The notes: generated by a model from the sequence alone, not told the origin. Positions 43,546-51,386 are shown, counted from the first letter of the stretch. The stretch: DNA of 64,000 nucleotides from Nocardioides eburneiflavus (GCF_004785795.1 NZ_SRRO01000001.1:4154001-4218000), one strand, 5' to 3'. A program made the numbers and translations.

Positions 43546-45144
43546 TCAGGCGAGGGAGACCAGGTCGGCGTAGTCCTCGCTCCACAGGTCCTCGTCGCCG
43601 TCCGGCAGCAGCAGCACCCGGTCGGGGTCGAGCGCACGCACCGCGCCCTCGTCGTGCGTCACGAGGATGATCGCGCCGGTGTAGCTGCGGATCGCGTGGA
43701 GCACCTCCTCGCGGGAAGCCGGGTCGAGGTTGTTGGTCGGCTCGTCGAGGAGCAGCACGTTGGCGCTGGAGACGACCAGGATCGCCAGCGCGAGCCTGGT
43801 CTTCTCGCCGCCGGACAACACGCCGGCCGGCTTGTGGGCGTCGTCGCCGGAGAACAGGAACGAGCCCAGCACCGAGCGTGCCTGGGTGTCGGTCAGCTCG
43901 GGCGCCGCGCTGTGCATGTTCTCCAGCACCGTCCGGTTCACGTCGAGCGTCTCGTGCTCCTGGGCGTAGTAGCCCATCTTGAGGCCGTAGCCGGGCACGA
44001 CCTCACCGGTGTCGGGCTCGTCGACGCCCGCGAGGATCCGCAGCATCGTGGTCTTCCCGGCGCCGTTGAGGCCGAGGATGACCACCCGGCTCCCCCGGTC
44101 GATCGCCAGGTCGACGGCGGTGAAGACCTCGAGCGAGCCGTAGGACTTCGACAGCTCGGAGCCCATCAGCGGCGTCTTGCCGCACGGGGCCGGCTCGGGG
44201 AAGGCGATCCGGGCGACCTTGTCGGCCGCGCGTTCGCCCTCGATGCCGGCCATCATCTTCTCGGCGCGCTTGAGCATCGACTGCGCGGCCTGTGCCTTGG
44301 TGGCCTTGGCGCGCATCTTGTTGGCCTGGTCGGTGAGCACCTTGGCCTTGTTCTCGGCGTTCAGCCGCTCGCGCTTGCGGCGCTTCTCGTCGTCCTCGCG
44401 CTGGGTGAGGTAGTTGTGCCAGCCCATGTTGTAGACGTCGATGACGGCGCGGTTGGCGTCGAGGTGGAAGACCTTGTTGACGGTCGCCTCGAGCAGTGCG
44501 TTGTCGTGGCTGATCACCACGAACCCGCCGCGGTGCGCCTTGAGGAAGTCGCGCAGCCAGATGATCGAGTCGGCGTCGAGGTGGTTGGTCGGCTCGTCGA
44601 GGAGCATGATCTCGGCGCCGGAGAACAGGATCCGCGCGAGCTCGACGCGGCGGCGCTGACCACCGGACAGAGTGCCGATCGGCTGGCTGAGGATCCGCTC
44701 CTCGATCCCGAGCGCCGCGGCCATCTGCGCAGCCTCGGACTCCGCGGCGTACCCGCCACCGGCGTGCAGCTCGGCGTCGGCGCGGGCCCAGCGCCTCATG
44801 CCCCGCTCGTGGACCTTCGGGTCCTCGTGGGCCATGTCGACCTCAGCCTCGCGCAGGCGGCGTACGACCTCGTCGAGGCCGCGCGCCGACAGGATCCGGT
44901 CGCGCGCGATCACCTCGGGGTCGCCGACGCGCGGGTCCTGCGGGAGGTAGCCGACCTCTCCGCTGCGGAGGACCTGCCCCGACGCGGGCTGGCCCTCTCC
45001 GGCGAGGATGCGGGTGAGGGTCGTCTTGCCGGCGCCGTTGCGCCCCACGAGGCCCACCTTGTCGCCTGCGGCGATGCGGAAGGTGACGTCCTCCATGAGG
45101 AGCCGCGCGCCGGCTCTGACCTCGAGCTTCTGGGCGGTGATCAT
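43546..45144 (-). CDS. ABC-F family ATPase (ribosome-associated type)
   Basis: A 532-residue soluble protein with two ATPase domains and no membrane helices. Domain 1 has GRNGAGKTT near 37, LSGGQRRRVELARIL and LLDEPTNHLD; domain 2 has GLNGAGKTT near 355, LSGGEKTRLALAIL and LLDEPTNNLD. A basic, Lys/Arg-rich linker (DEKRRKRERLNAENKAK) near 250-300 is the P-site tRNA-interaction motif of ABC-F proteins. It likely acts on stalled ribosomes or confers antibiotic protection. Start M at 45144 gives the typical MITAQKLEVRAGARLLMEDV; MWTKM at 45156 is an alternative. Confidence 0.93.
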   Translation of the reverse strand: MITAQKLEVRAGARLLMEDVTFRIAAGDKVGLVGRNGAGKTTLTRILAGEGQPASGQVLRSGEVGYLPQDPRVGDPEVIARDRILSARGLDEVVRRLREAEVDMAHEDPKVHERGMRRWARADAELHAGGGYAAESEAAQMAAALGIEERILSQPIGTLSGGQRRRVELARILFSGAEIMLLDEPTNHLDADSIIWLRDFLKAHRGGFVVISHDNALLEATVNKVFHLDANRAVIDVYNMGWHNYLTQREDDEKRRKRERLNAENKAKVLTDQANKMRAKATKAQAAQSMLKRAEKMMAGIEGERAADKVARIAFPEPAPCGKTPLMGSELSKSYGSLEVFTAVDLAIDRGSRVVILGLNGAGKTTMLRILAGVDEPDTGEVVPGYGLKMGYYAQEHETLDVNRTVLENMHSAAPELTDTQARSVLGSFLFSGDDAHKPAGVLSGGEKTRLALAILVVSSANVLLLDEPTNNLDPASREEVLHAIRSYTGAIILVTHDEGAVRALDPDRVLLLPDGDEDLWSEDYADLVSLA

Positions 45145-45154
45145 CTTGGTCCAC

Positions 45155-45160
45155 ATCCTA
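45155..45160 (-). promoter_or_regulatory. -10 box upstream of the ABC-F gene
   Basis: TAGGAT on the minus strand, 10 bases before the ATG at 45144; transcription would begin a few bases before the start codon and exclude the alternative ATG at 45156. Confidence 0.4.
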
Positions 45161-45201
45161 CGAAGGGGTGGAGGCAGGAGCCCCATCGGCGCACGTCGCG
45201 C

Positions 45202-45207
45202 TACTGT
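45202..45207 (+). promoter_or_regulatory. -10 box of the neutral zinc metallopeptidase gene
   Basis: TACTGT, followed by a leader of about 40 bases with a GGAAAGG ribosome site before the ATG at 45256. Confidence 0.4.
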
Positions 45208-45255
45208 GCGCAAGAGGCTGTCCCAACCCTCCAGACCCGCGGAAAGGCCACGCAC

Positions 45256-46179
45256 ATGCGCTTCAACCCGAAGGCCGACATCAGCGGTGGCCGCGTCCGC
45301 GACGTCGGCGGAAGCGGCGGCGCCGGCGGCGGCGGCGGGATGCGGATCCCGCTCCCCGGGGGCACCCGCGCCGGAGGCGGCATCGGCGGCCTCATCATCA
45401 TCATCCTGTTCGTCGTGCTGACCCAGTGCATGGGCGGCGGAGGCGGCCTGCCCAGCCCCGGCGGTTCCGGACAGGCCCAGCCGGAGGGCATCGACACCGG
45501 CGACAAGCGCTATGCCAACTGCGACAGCGGTGCCGACGCCAACGACGACCCCGACTGCGCCCGCCTCGGCGTCGCGGTCTCGCTCGAGGACTACTGGGGC
45601 GAGACCCTGCCCGACCAGGGCGACGTCCGGTTCCAGCCGTCCACGATCAACACGTTCGCCGGGGGCGTCGACACCGCGTGCGGGCAGGCCACCTCGCAGG
45701 TCGGCCCGTTCTACTGCCCGGGCGACCAGCAGATCTACCTCGACACCACGTTCTTCCCGCAGGTGCTCGAGCAGGAGCTCGGCGGTCAGGGTGGCGACTT
45801 CGTCGAGCCCTACGTCCTCGCCCACGAGTACGGCCACCACATCCAGAACCTCATGGGCACCATGGGCAAGGTGCGCACCCAGCAGGGCCCGGAGTCCGAC
45901 GCCGTACGGCTCGAGCTGCAGGCCGACTGCTACGCCGGCATGTGGACCGCGTACGCCGAGGACAGCGAGCTGCTCACCCTGGACGAGGGCGACATCGCCG
46001 AGGCGCTCGACTCAGCCAAGGCGGTCGGCGACGACCGCATCCAGCAGCGGTCGGGACAGGGCGTCAACCCCGAGGGCTGGACCCACGGCTCGTCCGAGCA
46101 GCGGATGGCCTGGTTCAGCCGGGGCTACGAGGAAGGCACGCTCGACGCCTGCGACACGTTCTCGGCCAGCGAGCTCTGA
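45256..46179 (+). CDS. Neutral zinc metallopeptidase (YpfJ family)
   Basis: A 307-residue membrane-anchored protease-like protein. MRFNPKADISGGRVRDVGGS is the family start, a Gly-rich spacer precedes one membrane helix (residues 44-58, IGGLIIIILFVVLTQC), and the external domain has the zinc motif HEYGHH near 195 with LELQADCYAGMWTAYAED near 217 as third-ligand region. Four or more Cys in the external part may pair. Substrate unknown. A longer open frame 5' is antisense to the ABC-F gene and is not used. Confidence 0.9.
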   Translation: MRFNPKADISGGRVRDVGGSGGAGGGGGMRIPLPGGTRAGGGIGGLIIIILFVVLTQCMGGGGGLPSPGGSGQAQPEGIDTGDKRYANCDSGADANDDPDCARLGVAVSLEDYWGETLPDQGDVRFQPSTINTFAGGVDTACGQATSQVGPFYCPGDQQIYLDTTFFPQVLEQELGGQGGDFVEPYVLAHEYGHHIQNLMGTMGKVRTQQGPESDAVRLELQADCYAGMWTAYAEDSELLTLDEGDIAEALDSAKAVGDDRIQQRSGQGVNPEGWTHGSSEQRMAWFSRGYEEGTLDACDTFSASEL

Positions 46180-46191
46180 GCCGGGCGGCCA

Positions 46192-47115
46192 TCACGCCAG
46201 CAGCGCCTCGATGTGCCCCACCTGGCGCTGCATCGCATGGATGTAGGGCGCGACGCTCGGGTGGCGGAACTTGCCGGCCAGCGCTCCCTCGCCCTCGGCG
46301 ACGCGAGCGAGGGCCCAGTCCAGCCGGGTGAGGGCGGTGTAGACGGCCATCACGCGCGCACCGGTGAGCACGTCGGCGGGCGACGCCACGCCGGGTGGCA
46401 GCGCCGAGACGTACGCCTCGACCAGCGGCTCGACCTCCTCGCGCGTGGCGAGCGAGAGGTAGCCGAGGTCGGCACCCACAGGCCCCAGCCCGAGGTGCGC
46501 CCAGTCGATCGCTACGGCTCCGTCGCCGTGCCGGCCCGGGATGTTGGCCGCCGACGGGTCGCCGTGCTGCGCGACCTGAGGGAGGGCGTCGCAGCGGTCC
46601 AACCACGGCTCGCGACGCGACCAGAGGTGGTCGGCGATGTCGGAGACCGGCGTGCGGGCCAGGGTGCGCCACCCCCCTCGGCGATCGACGAGGCGCAGCC
46701 TGCTCCGCAGCTGGTCGCGTGCCAGCCAAGGGTGCTCGCCCAGGTCGACGGCGGCGAAGCGGCCGAGGCAGGCCGCCAGCCACAGGCCGGGGGGATCGTG
46801 GGGCTCGACCCGCTCGTGGACCAGGGTGACGCCGTCCTCGTCCTCGTCCACGCGGACGACGGGCGCCTCCCGCAGACCCGGCGCGTCGGCCAGCACCCCG
46901 CTCAGCGCCACGTCGGCTGCGCGCCGCCAGTAGTTCACGTCGCAGGGCACCAGCACGCCCGGCACGTCGTGGGGATCGGGAGCCTGCAGCCGCTTGACGA
47001 CCACGTCGCGTCCCTGGTGGGTGGCGGACCAGAGGCCCACGGTCGCGGGACCGGAGCCCGGCAGCCGCTGCCAGCCCGGCTCCGGCTGCCAGCCCGCCAC
47101 AGTGGACCCGTCCAT
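46192..47115 (-). CDS. Aminoglycoside-phosphotransferase-fold kinase
   Basis: A 307-residue kinase-like protein of the APH/choline-kinase fold. DVVVKRLQAPDP near 38 carries the ATP-binding Lys, QHGDPSAANIPGRHGDGAVA near 204 is the catalytic loop (H-x-D-x4-N), and AIDWAHLGLGPVGADLGYLS near 223 is the D-x-D/E-type metal site. Proteins of this fold phosphorylate many small molecules; antibiotic resistance is not implied. ATG 47115 has a leaderless -10 box; the longer frame upstream is antisense to the HNH gene. Confidence 0.85.
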   Translation of the reverse strand: MDGSTVAGWQPEPGWQRLPGSGPATVGLWSATHQGRDVVVKRLQAPDPHDVPGVLVPCDVNYWRRAADVALSGVLADAPGLREAPVVRVDEDEDGVTLVHERVEPHDPPGLWLAACLGRFAAVDLGEHPWLARDQLRSRLRLVDRRGGWRTLARTPVSDIADHLWSRREPWLDRCDALPQVAQHGDPSAANIPGRHGDGAVAIDWAHLGLGPVGADLGYLSLATREEVEPLVEAYVSALPPGVASPADVLTGARVMAVYTALTRLDWALARVAEGEGALAGKFRHPSVAPYIHAMQRQVGHIEALLA

Positions 47116-47122
47116 GCGCGCG

Positions 47123-47128
47123 AACCTA
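47123..47128 (-). promoter_or_regulatory. -10 box of a leaderless promoter (phosphotransferase)
   Basis: TAGGTT on the minus strand, 7 bases before the ATG at 47115. Confidence 0.5.
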
Positions 47129-47182
47129 GCGCACCCGGCGTCCGTGTCGGGCGACCCGCACACTCGCGCGAGGACCCCGTGA

Positions 47183-48523
47183 CTACGAGGCCAGGGTGTA
47201 GGTGCTGGCGAATCTGAGCTCGAAGGGTGAGTAGTCGACCGCTCCGGTGGGGCCGCCGGGGAGCGGTGGTGCCGTGGATCTGAAGATGCGGAGGTGCTCG
47301 GTGACGCCGTGCACCTCGTGGAGTGTGGTGTCTTCCGGGTCGGCGACCCAAGAGGTCCAGCCGGGTGACTCCTTGACGTAGTTGCAGCGCTCGCACAGGC
47401 CTTGGGCGTTGCTCGCCTCGGTGCGGCCGTCGTCGGTCGCACGGGTGACGTGGTCGTGGTGGCGGATCGCCGCGTTGCAGCCGGTGGTGCGGCAGGTGCC
47501 GCCGTCGCGGAGGTCGAGGAGCTCGGCGAGCAGGCCGTCGAAGCGGCGGCTCGTGGACTCCATCGCGACCAGCGCACGGTCCTCGGGGCTGACGAAGAGG
47601 CGTCGGAGGGTGGCCTTCGCGGCGTCGCTGGCACGACGTACCCATGCGGTGCACAGCGCTGCGGGCAGGAAGCCCTCGCCCGGCACGAGGCCGGGCTCGG
47701 TGCCCTCGCCGAGGAGGGACTCGACACCGATGACGAGGTTGACGCGCACCGGCACGGCCTCTGTCATGGTCTCGACCCCGGTGATCCGGTCGGCGAGGGT
47801 GTCGGCGCGAACCTGACCTGAGGTGCGGTCGTCACCCTCCGCACGAGCGGTCGCGGCCGCAGAGTCGAGGGTCGCGCGGACCGCGGCGAGCACCTCGAGG
47901 GGCAGGGTCGCGACCAGCTGGCCGGTGCCGTCGTCGAGACGACGCGAGGTGACCCGGCGCTCGGCACGCGCGCGGGCGTGACGCCGGGCCTCGGCCTCCG
48001 CGGCGATGGTCAGGCACGAGCGCCGCACCGCTTGGCGCAGGCGCACGTCGCCCAGACCGGCCGACCGCGGTGCCAGGTCCTCATCGACCTGGCTGCGCTG
48101 CTCCGGTGTGAGGTGGGCGACCTCGCGGGCCACCGCGAAGGCGCGGCCCTCGGTCAGCTCGCCGCGACCGAGCGCGGCCAGCGTGAGCGGCAGGTCGTCG
48201 CGCAGGCGCCGCGAGAGCAGCACCCGCTGCTCACCGGCGTGCGGGCTGGCCAACGTGGCGAGCGCGACCTCCGCGCCAACCGACATCGCCCGCGGGGGCG
48301 TACGCCGACCGCTGGCCGGCAGGTCCTCGCTGTCGGCGGCGTCCGCGAAGGTGGCCGAGACGACGGCCTGCGCGGCCGCGGCCGCGGACTTGATCCGCTC
48401 GAGCGCCTCGAGCTGGTCGAGCAGGTCAGGACCGAGCGCGGCGGGCGTCAGGTCGGCGAGGAGGTCAGCAAGGGCGTGCAGGTCGTCGACCTGCCACATC
48501 TGACCCTCTTCTCGACCTGCCAC
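47183..48523 (-). CDS. DUF222 - HNH endonuclease-domain protein (13E12-repeat type)
   Basis: A 446-residue protein. The DUF222 domain spans about 20-330 (Ala/Leu/Arg-rich; includes RERGxL-like RGELTEGRAFAVAREVAHLT). The HNH nuclease domain is near 345-395: GTCRTTGCNAAIRHHDHVTR, then NAQGLCERCNYVKESPGW, with Cys pairs for structural zinc and H-D-H catalytic residues. This is the actinobacterial family that includes the M. tuberculosis 13E12 repeat proteins, several of which are in the LexA regulon. A strong promoter with a LexA-type box precedes it. GTG 48523 or ATG 48499 may be the start. Confidence 0.9.
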   Translation of the reverse strand: MAGREEGQMWQVDDLHALADLLADLTPAALGPDLLDQLEALERIKSAAAAAQAVVSATFADAADSEDLPASGRRTPPRAMSVGAEVALATLASPHAGEQRVLLSRRLRDDLPLTLAALGRGELTEGRAFAVAREVAHLTPEQRSQVDEDLAPRSAGLGDVRLRQAVRRSCLTIAAEAEARRHARARAERRVTSRRLDDGTGQLVATLPLEVLAAVRATLDSAAATARAEGDDRTSGQVRADTLADRITGVETMTEAVPVRVNLVIGVESLLGEGTEPGLVPGEGFLPAALCTAWVRRASDAAKATLRRLFVSPEDRALVAMESTSRRFDGLLAELLDLRDGGTCRTTGCNAAIRHHDHVTRATDDGRTEASNAQGLCERCNYVKESPGWTSWVADPEDTTLHEVHGVTEHLRIFRSTAPPLPGGPTGAVDYSPFELRFASTYTLAS

Positions 48524-48541
48524 CAGACTCTTCCCGTCTCA

Positions 48542-48557
48542 TCGAATGTATGTTCGA
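48542..48557. promoter_or_regulatory. LexA-binding (SOS) box
   Basis: TCGAATGTATGTTCGA matches the actinobacterial SOS consensus TCGAAC-N4-GTTCGA at 11 of 12 defined bases. It starts at the last base of the -10 box and covers the probable transcription start, so LexA binding would block the HNH gene until DNA damage. Confidence 0.85.
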
Positions 48558-48585
48558 TTATCTCATAACTGGGTCGCTTGGTCAA
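48557..48585 (-). promoter_or_regulatory. Sigma-70 type promoter of the DUF222-HNH gene
   Basis: On the minus strand TTGACC (48585-48580), a 17-base spacer and GATAAT (48562-48557) form the best consensus promoter of the window. The region is markedly AT-rich compared with its surroundings and yields a leader of roughly 25-50 bases. Confidence 0.85.
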
Positions 48586-48608
48586 CGTGTCGCAGAGATT
48601 CGACGACG

Positions 48609-49217
48609 TCAGGCGTTGACGACCTCGACGGCGATCGCCTGCGCGTCCGCGATGGCCCCGTCGAGGACCGCCCGCCGGGGGTCCGGCACCGGCAGCCACG
48701 GCGCGACCACCGTGGCCGACGACAGGCGCGGATCGTCGAGGACGGCATCGACCGCGGCGTGGTCCCCGCCGGCGACGACGAGGCGGGTGGTGCCGCTCAG
48801 GATCCGGGCTGCGTGGTCGGCAGCGGCCTCGTACGCCTGTCGCGCCTGGTTGTCGCGGCGGCGCGCGAACCGCTGCTGGCTCTGCCCGCCGGCCTTGGTG
48901 CGACCCTGCACGTGCCGCTGCCCGACCTTGTGCTCGACGAGGTCGGTGCCGCGCAGCCGCGCCACCGCGAACCCGCCCTTGCGGACCAGCAGCACGCCCC
49001 ACTCCCCCGGCGCCACCGCCAGCGCCGCGAACGCGCCCGCCTCGGGAACCCCGGCGTACGACGTCCCGAAGGGCAGGCGCGCGGCGAAGTGCGAGCCGTC
49101 CACCGCCCGCCCGCACAGCGCACCGTCGGCCACAGACAGGGTCGCTCCCCCGTGGCCGGTGGCGAAGTTGGCCACCCAGCGCTCCCAGCGCGCGACGGGG
49201 ACCAGGACGTGGGGCAC
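48609..49217 (-). CDS. acVLRF1-family peptidyl-tRNA hydrolase
   Basis: A 202-residue protein of the Vms1-like release-factor-1 superfamily. The key loop RTKAGGQSQQRFARRRDNQ near 105-124 contains the G-G-Q tripeptide and the basic patch that enters the ribosomal peptidyl-transferase centre; QAYEAAADHAARIL follows as the eRF1-type helix. It is inferred to release nascent chains from stalled 50S subunits, as for eukaryotic Vms1/ANKZF1. GTG 49217 has a leaderless -10 box. Single gene. Confidence 0.87.
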   Translation of the reverse strand: MPHVLVPVARWERWVANFATGHGGATLSVADGALCGRAVDGSHFAARLPFGTSYAGVPEAGAFAALAVAPGEWGVLLVRKGGFAVARLRGTDLVEHKVGQRHVQGRTKAGGQSQQRFARRRDNQARQAYEAAADHAARILSGTTRLVVAGGDHAAVDAVLDDPRLSSATVVAPWLPVPDPRRAVLDGAIADAQAIAVEVVNA

Positions 49218-49223
49218 GTGGCG

Positions 49224-49229
49224 AACCTA
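49224..49229 (-). promoter_or_regulatory. -10 box of a leaderless promoter (acVLRF1 gene)
   Basis: TAGGTT on the minus strand, 6 bases before the GTG at 49217. Confidence 0.5.
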
Positions 49230-49237
49230 GCGGTCCG

Positions 49238-49480
49238 TCAGGCGGGGCGACCTGCCTGGTCGCTGATGCGCGGGAACGGGGACAGCGAGAAGACCGCCTC
49301 GACCGGGAGGTCGAAGAAGGCGGAGATCCGCAGGGCGAGCTCGAGGCTGGGGCTGTTCTCGCCGCGCTCGAGGTAGCCGACGGTCTGGTAGTGCACCCCC
49401 AGCGCGGTCGCGAGGTCGCGGCGGGAGACGCCCTGCTCGGCGCGCAGCAGCGCGATGCGGTTGTGCACGGACTCGCTCAC
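49238..49480 (-). CDS. Small XRE-type helix-turn-helix regulator
   Basis: An 80-residue Cro/C1-type DNA-binding protein. SESVHNRIALLRAEQGVSRR, then DLATALGVHYQTVGYLERGE is the HTH core (residues 9-43), followed by NSPSLELALRISAFFDLPVE. It resembles YozG/XRE-type single-domain regulators that often control adjacent ABC-2 permeases, here the remnant upstream. GTG 49480 has a strong GGAGGAGG ribosome site, separated by 22 bases from the permease fragment. Confidence 0.87.
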   Translation of the reverse strand: MSESVHNRIALLRAEQGVSRRDLATALGVHYQTVGYLERGENSPSLELALRISAFFDLPVEAVFSLSPFPRISDQAGRPA

Positions 49481-49502
49481 CTGACCCTCCTCCTCCGACC
49501 CT

Positions 49503-50083
49503 TCACCTGACCCACTGTGTCGCAGCCTCGCGCGCCGCAGCCACCTGGGACCCCGACTGCCTCCTGGCCATGCGGCGCAGCAGCGCCGGGGCGACGAGCG
49601 CACCGAGGACCGCCCACGCGCCGAGCACCGCGACGGTCTCCCACGTGCGCCACGAGTCGGCGATCTCGGCGCCGACGTAGGAGTCGGGCAGGAAGGCGGA
49701 CCGCATGCCGAGGCCCATCCAGTACATCGGGAAGAGCTGGGCGACGACCTGGACCCATCCCCACAGGGCCTGGATCGGGTAGAAGATGCCGGAGATCCCG
49801 GCGAGCACCATGACCGGCAGCATCCCCCACATGCCGACCTTCTGCACCGACGGCACGAGGGCTCCCACCGCCATGCCGATCGGGAGGGTCGCCAGCAGCC
49901 CGAGGACGACCACCCACGCGATCGTGAACCAGCCGCTGGGGTGGGCCATCAGGCCGTCGAACAGCAGGAAGCTCGGCACGAGCACTGCGACGGTCTGCGG
50001 GAGCAGGCTCGCAGAGTGCAGCACCAGCTGGCCGGCGAAGTAGCCGACGAGACCGTGCGGGACGGCCTTGGCGCGCAGGAGGG
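49503..50083 (-). pseudogene. ABC-2 permease fragment (C-terminal half)
   Basis: The reading frame runs from about 50083 as LLRAKAVPHGLVGYFAGQLV to the C-terminus; a GTG at 50024 could still start a 173-residue product. It keeps the last four helices (LLATLPIGMAVGALVPSVQK, GMLPVMVLAGISGIFYPIQA) of a drug-type ABC-2 permease. The first 100 or more residues, including the first two helices, are missing; the frame breaks where an inverted ATPase fragment begins. Probably non-functional. Confidence 0.7.
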
Positions 50084-50160
50084 GCGAGCCTCGAGGACGC
50101 CTACCTCGACCTCGTGCAGCGGCACGAGTCCGGGAGCGCCGACGAGGCGGCCCGGACCTC
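50084..50160 (+). pseudogene. Inverted fragment resembling the C-terminus of an ABC ATPase
   Basis: Read on the plus strand, the DNA encodes ASLEDAYLDLVQRHESGSAD, matching the S/T-L-E-D-x-Y/F-L-x-L tail of drug-export ABC ATPases. It lies in opposite orientation between the N-terminal ATPase fragment and the permease fragment, implying an inversion with loss of the ATPase middle. The fragment ends are estimates. Confidence 0.5.
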
Positions 50161-50349
50161 CCCCGCCGAGCGGTCGCGGAAGCCCTCGAGGATCTCGATC
50201 GTGGTCGTCTTGCCGGCGCCGTTGGGCCCGAGCAGGCACACCACCTCGCCGGCTGCGATGGAGAAGTCCACCCCGCACAGGACGTCCTTGTCGCCGTAGC
50301 GCATGCGCAGGTCGCGGACGTCGACGACCGGGTCGGGCACGCTGCTCAC
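50101..50349 (-). pseudogene. Truncated ABC ATPase (N-terminal part)
   Basis: GTG 50349 starts VVDVRDLRMRYGDKDVLCGV and Walker A GPNGAGKTTT near 42, then GFRDRSAGEVR near 66, where homology stops and an unrelated 16-residue tail precedes a stop. The Q-loop, signature, Walker B and switch His are missing, so the product cannot be an active ATPase. The promoter still looks intact (operator and -10 box). Confidence 0.75.
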
Positions 50350-50355
50350 CGGTCG

Positions 50356-50361
50356 AATGTA
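50356..50361 (-). promoter_or_regulatory. -10 box of a leaderless promoter (ABC remnant operon)
   Basis: TACATT on the minus strand, 6 bases before the GTG at 50349; TTGCTA 18 bases upstream may be the -35 element. Confidence 0.5.
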
Positions 50362-50368
50362 GTCCTGG

Positions 50369-50384
50369 TGCTATCTCGATAGCA
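50369..50384. promoter_or_regulatory. Palindromic operator upstream of the ABC remnant
   Basis: TGCTATC and GATAGCA are exact 7-base inverted arms around TC. It overlaps the likely -35 region, so a bound dimer would repress. The TATCTCGATA-like core resembles PadR- or GntR-type operators; the regulator is not identified and the adjacent XRE gene is an alternative candidate. Confidence 0.6.
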
Positions 50385-50401
50385 AGAGTGCTACATCGGG
50401 C

Positions 50402-50947
50402 TCAGAGGAAGTCGAGCGGGTCGAACTCGTCGATCGGGATGACCCGGGTGCGCGGCAGCGGGGTGTTGAAGGCGCCGAGGTCGTACTCGAGGTCGAAGAT
50501 CCGCAGGCCCGGCAGGTTGCGGAACTGCGAGTTGACGAACTCGGTGAAGCCGATGACGCCGACCTGCCGGGAGCCGTCGCACAGGGCCGAGACCTGGTCG
50601 ACGAAGTCCCCGTCGTGGCTCACCAGGACCACGTCGGCATCCCGCGGCACGAGCGCCTCGGCGGTGCGCTGGATGGCGATGTCGACGACCTTGCCCTCGC
50701 CGCTCAGCGGGATCGGCTTGAAGCCGATCGCTAGCAGCGCCTGGACGAAGCTGATCGGCAGCTCGGTGGTGGCGGCGAGGAAGAAGAGGCCGGTGACGTC
50801 CTGGTCGAAGGCCCGCTCCGCCCACTCGAGCAGGCGGTCCCAGCGGGGTCGCTCCTCCGGACGGGGGCGCCGACCCAGGATCGAGGTGCCCAGGGTGGCG
50901 TCGATGTTCTCCCCGTCGACGAGGAGGTAGGTCATCCGGTCGGCCAT
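50402..50947 (-). CDS. NYN-domain (PIN-like) ribonuclease-type protein
   Basis: A 181-residue protein of the NYN/PIN-like fold. MTYLLVDGENIDATLGTSIL has the first acidic residue pair (D-G-E-N), VVDIAIQRTAEALVPRDADV near 110 and LVSHDGDFVDQVSALCDGSR near 134 supply further conserved Asp. Such proteins are predicted metal-dependent RNases. ATG 50947 is chosen because the DNA upstream belongs to the spacer before the ASCH gene. Substrate unknown. Confidence 0.85.
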   Translation of the reverse strand: MADRMTYLLVDGENIDATLGTSILGRRPRPEERPRWDRLLEWAERAFDQDVTGLFFLAATTELPISFVQALLAIGFKPIPLSGEGKVVDIAIQRTAEALVPRDADVVLVSHDGDFVDQVSALCDGSRQVGVIGFTEFVNSQFRNLPGLRIFDLEYDLGAFNTPLPRTRVIPIDEFDPLDFL

Positions 50948-50978
50948 GCGAGGACTCTCCCACACCGACCGGCGGGGA

Positions 50979-51380
50979 TCAGGCCTGGTAGACGACCTTG
51001 AAGGACTCGACGACCTCACCATCGGTCACGGCCACGTCGGTCACCTCGACGAGCGCCCGCGGGACGCCGGACCCGTCGCACAGGATCGACAGCACGCCCG
51101 GCTGCGGCAGCTCGCCGGCGTACTCGGCCTCGGTCGCGGTCGTGCTCCCCGTCCCGTCGGCGAGGACCTGCGCGACGAACGCGTCCGACTCCTCGGGCGT
51201 GTCGCCGTACGCCCAGGCGGGGGGCGGCACGGACTCGAGGGTCGTGGGCCCGAAGTAGGTCGGGGCAGCGTTGAGCTTGGCGTGGAAGCGGGCGAGGTCC
51301 CAGAAGACCCGCAGCTCCTCGTGGTCGAAGGCGACCTCGGTGGTCTCGACGGCACTGGGGTCGACCTCGGGCTGCTCCAT
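50979..51380 (-). CDS. ASCH-domain protein
   Basis: A 133-residue protein. LRVFWDLARFHAKLNAAPTY is the family N-terminal helix, WAYGDTPEESDAFVAQVLAD (about 55-74) and TGSTTATEAEYAGELPQPGV (about 77-96) form the pocket typical of ASCH, and LCDGSGVPRALVEVTDVAVT the beta core. ASCH proteins resemble PUA domains and are thought to bind RNA or nucleosides; one characterised member is an amidohydrolase of N4-acetylcytidine. ATG has a leaderless -10 box; NYN gene follows after 31 bases. Confidence 0.83.
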   Translation of the reverse strand: MEQPEVDPSAVETTEVAFDHEELRVFWDLARFHAKLNAAPTYFGPTTLESVPPPAWAYGDTPEESDAFVAQVLADGTGSTTATEAEYAGELPQPGVLSILCDGSGVPRALVEVTDVAVTDGEVVESFKVVYQA

Positions 51381-51386
51381 GGCCGC

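Noticed and set aside
46192..47115. Aminoglycoside resistance by the phosphotransferase-fold protein.
   Set aside because: The fold is shared by many kinases and there is no resistance context; only the fold is claimed.
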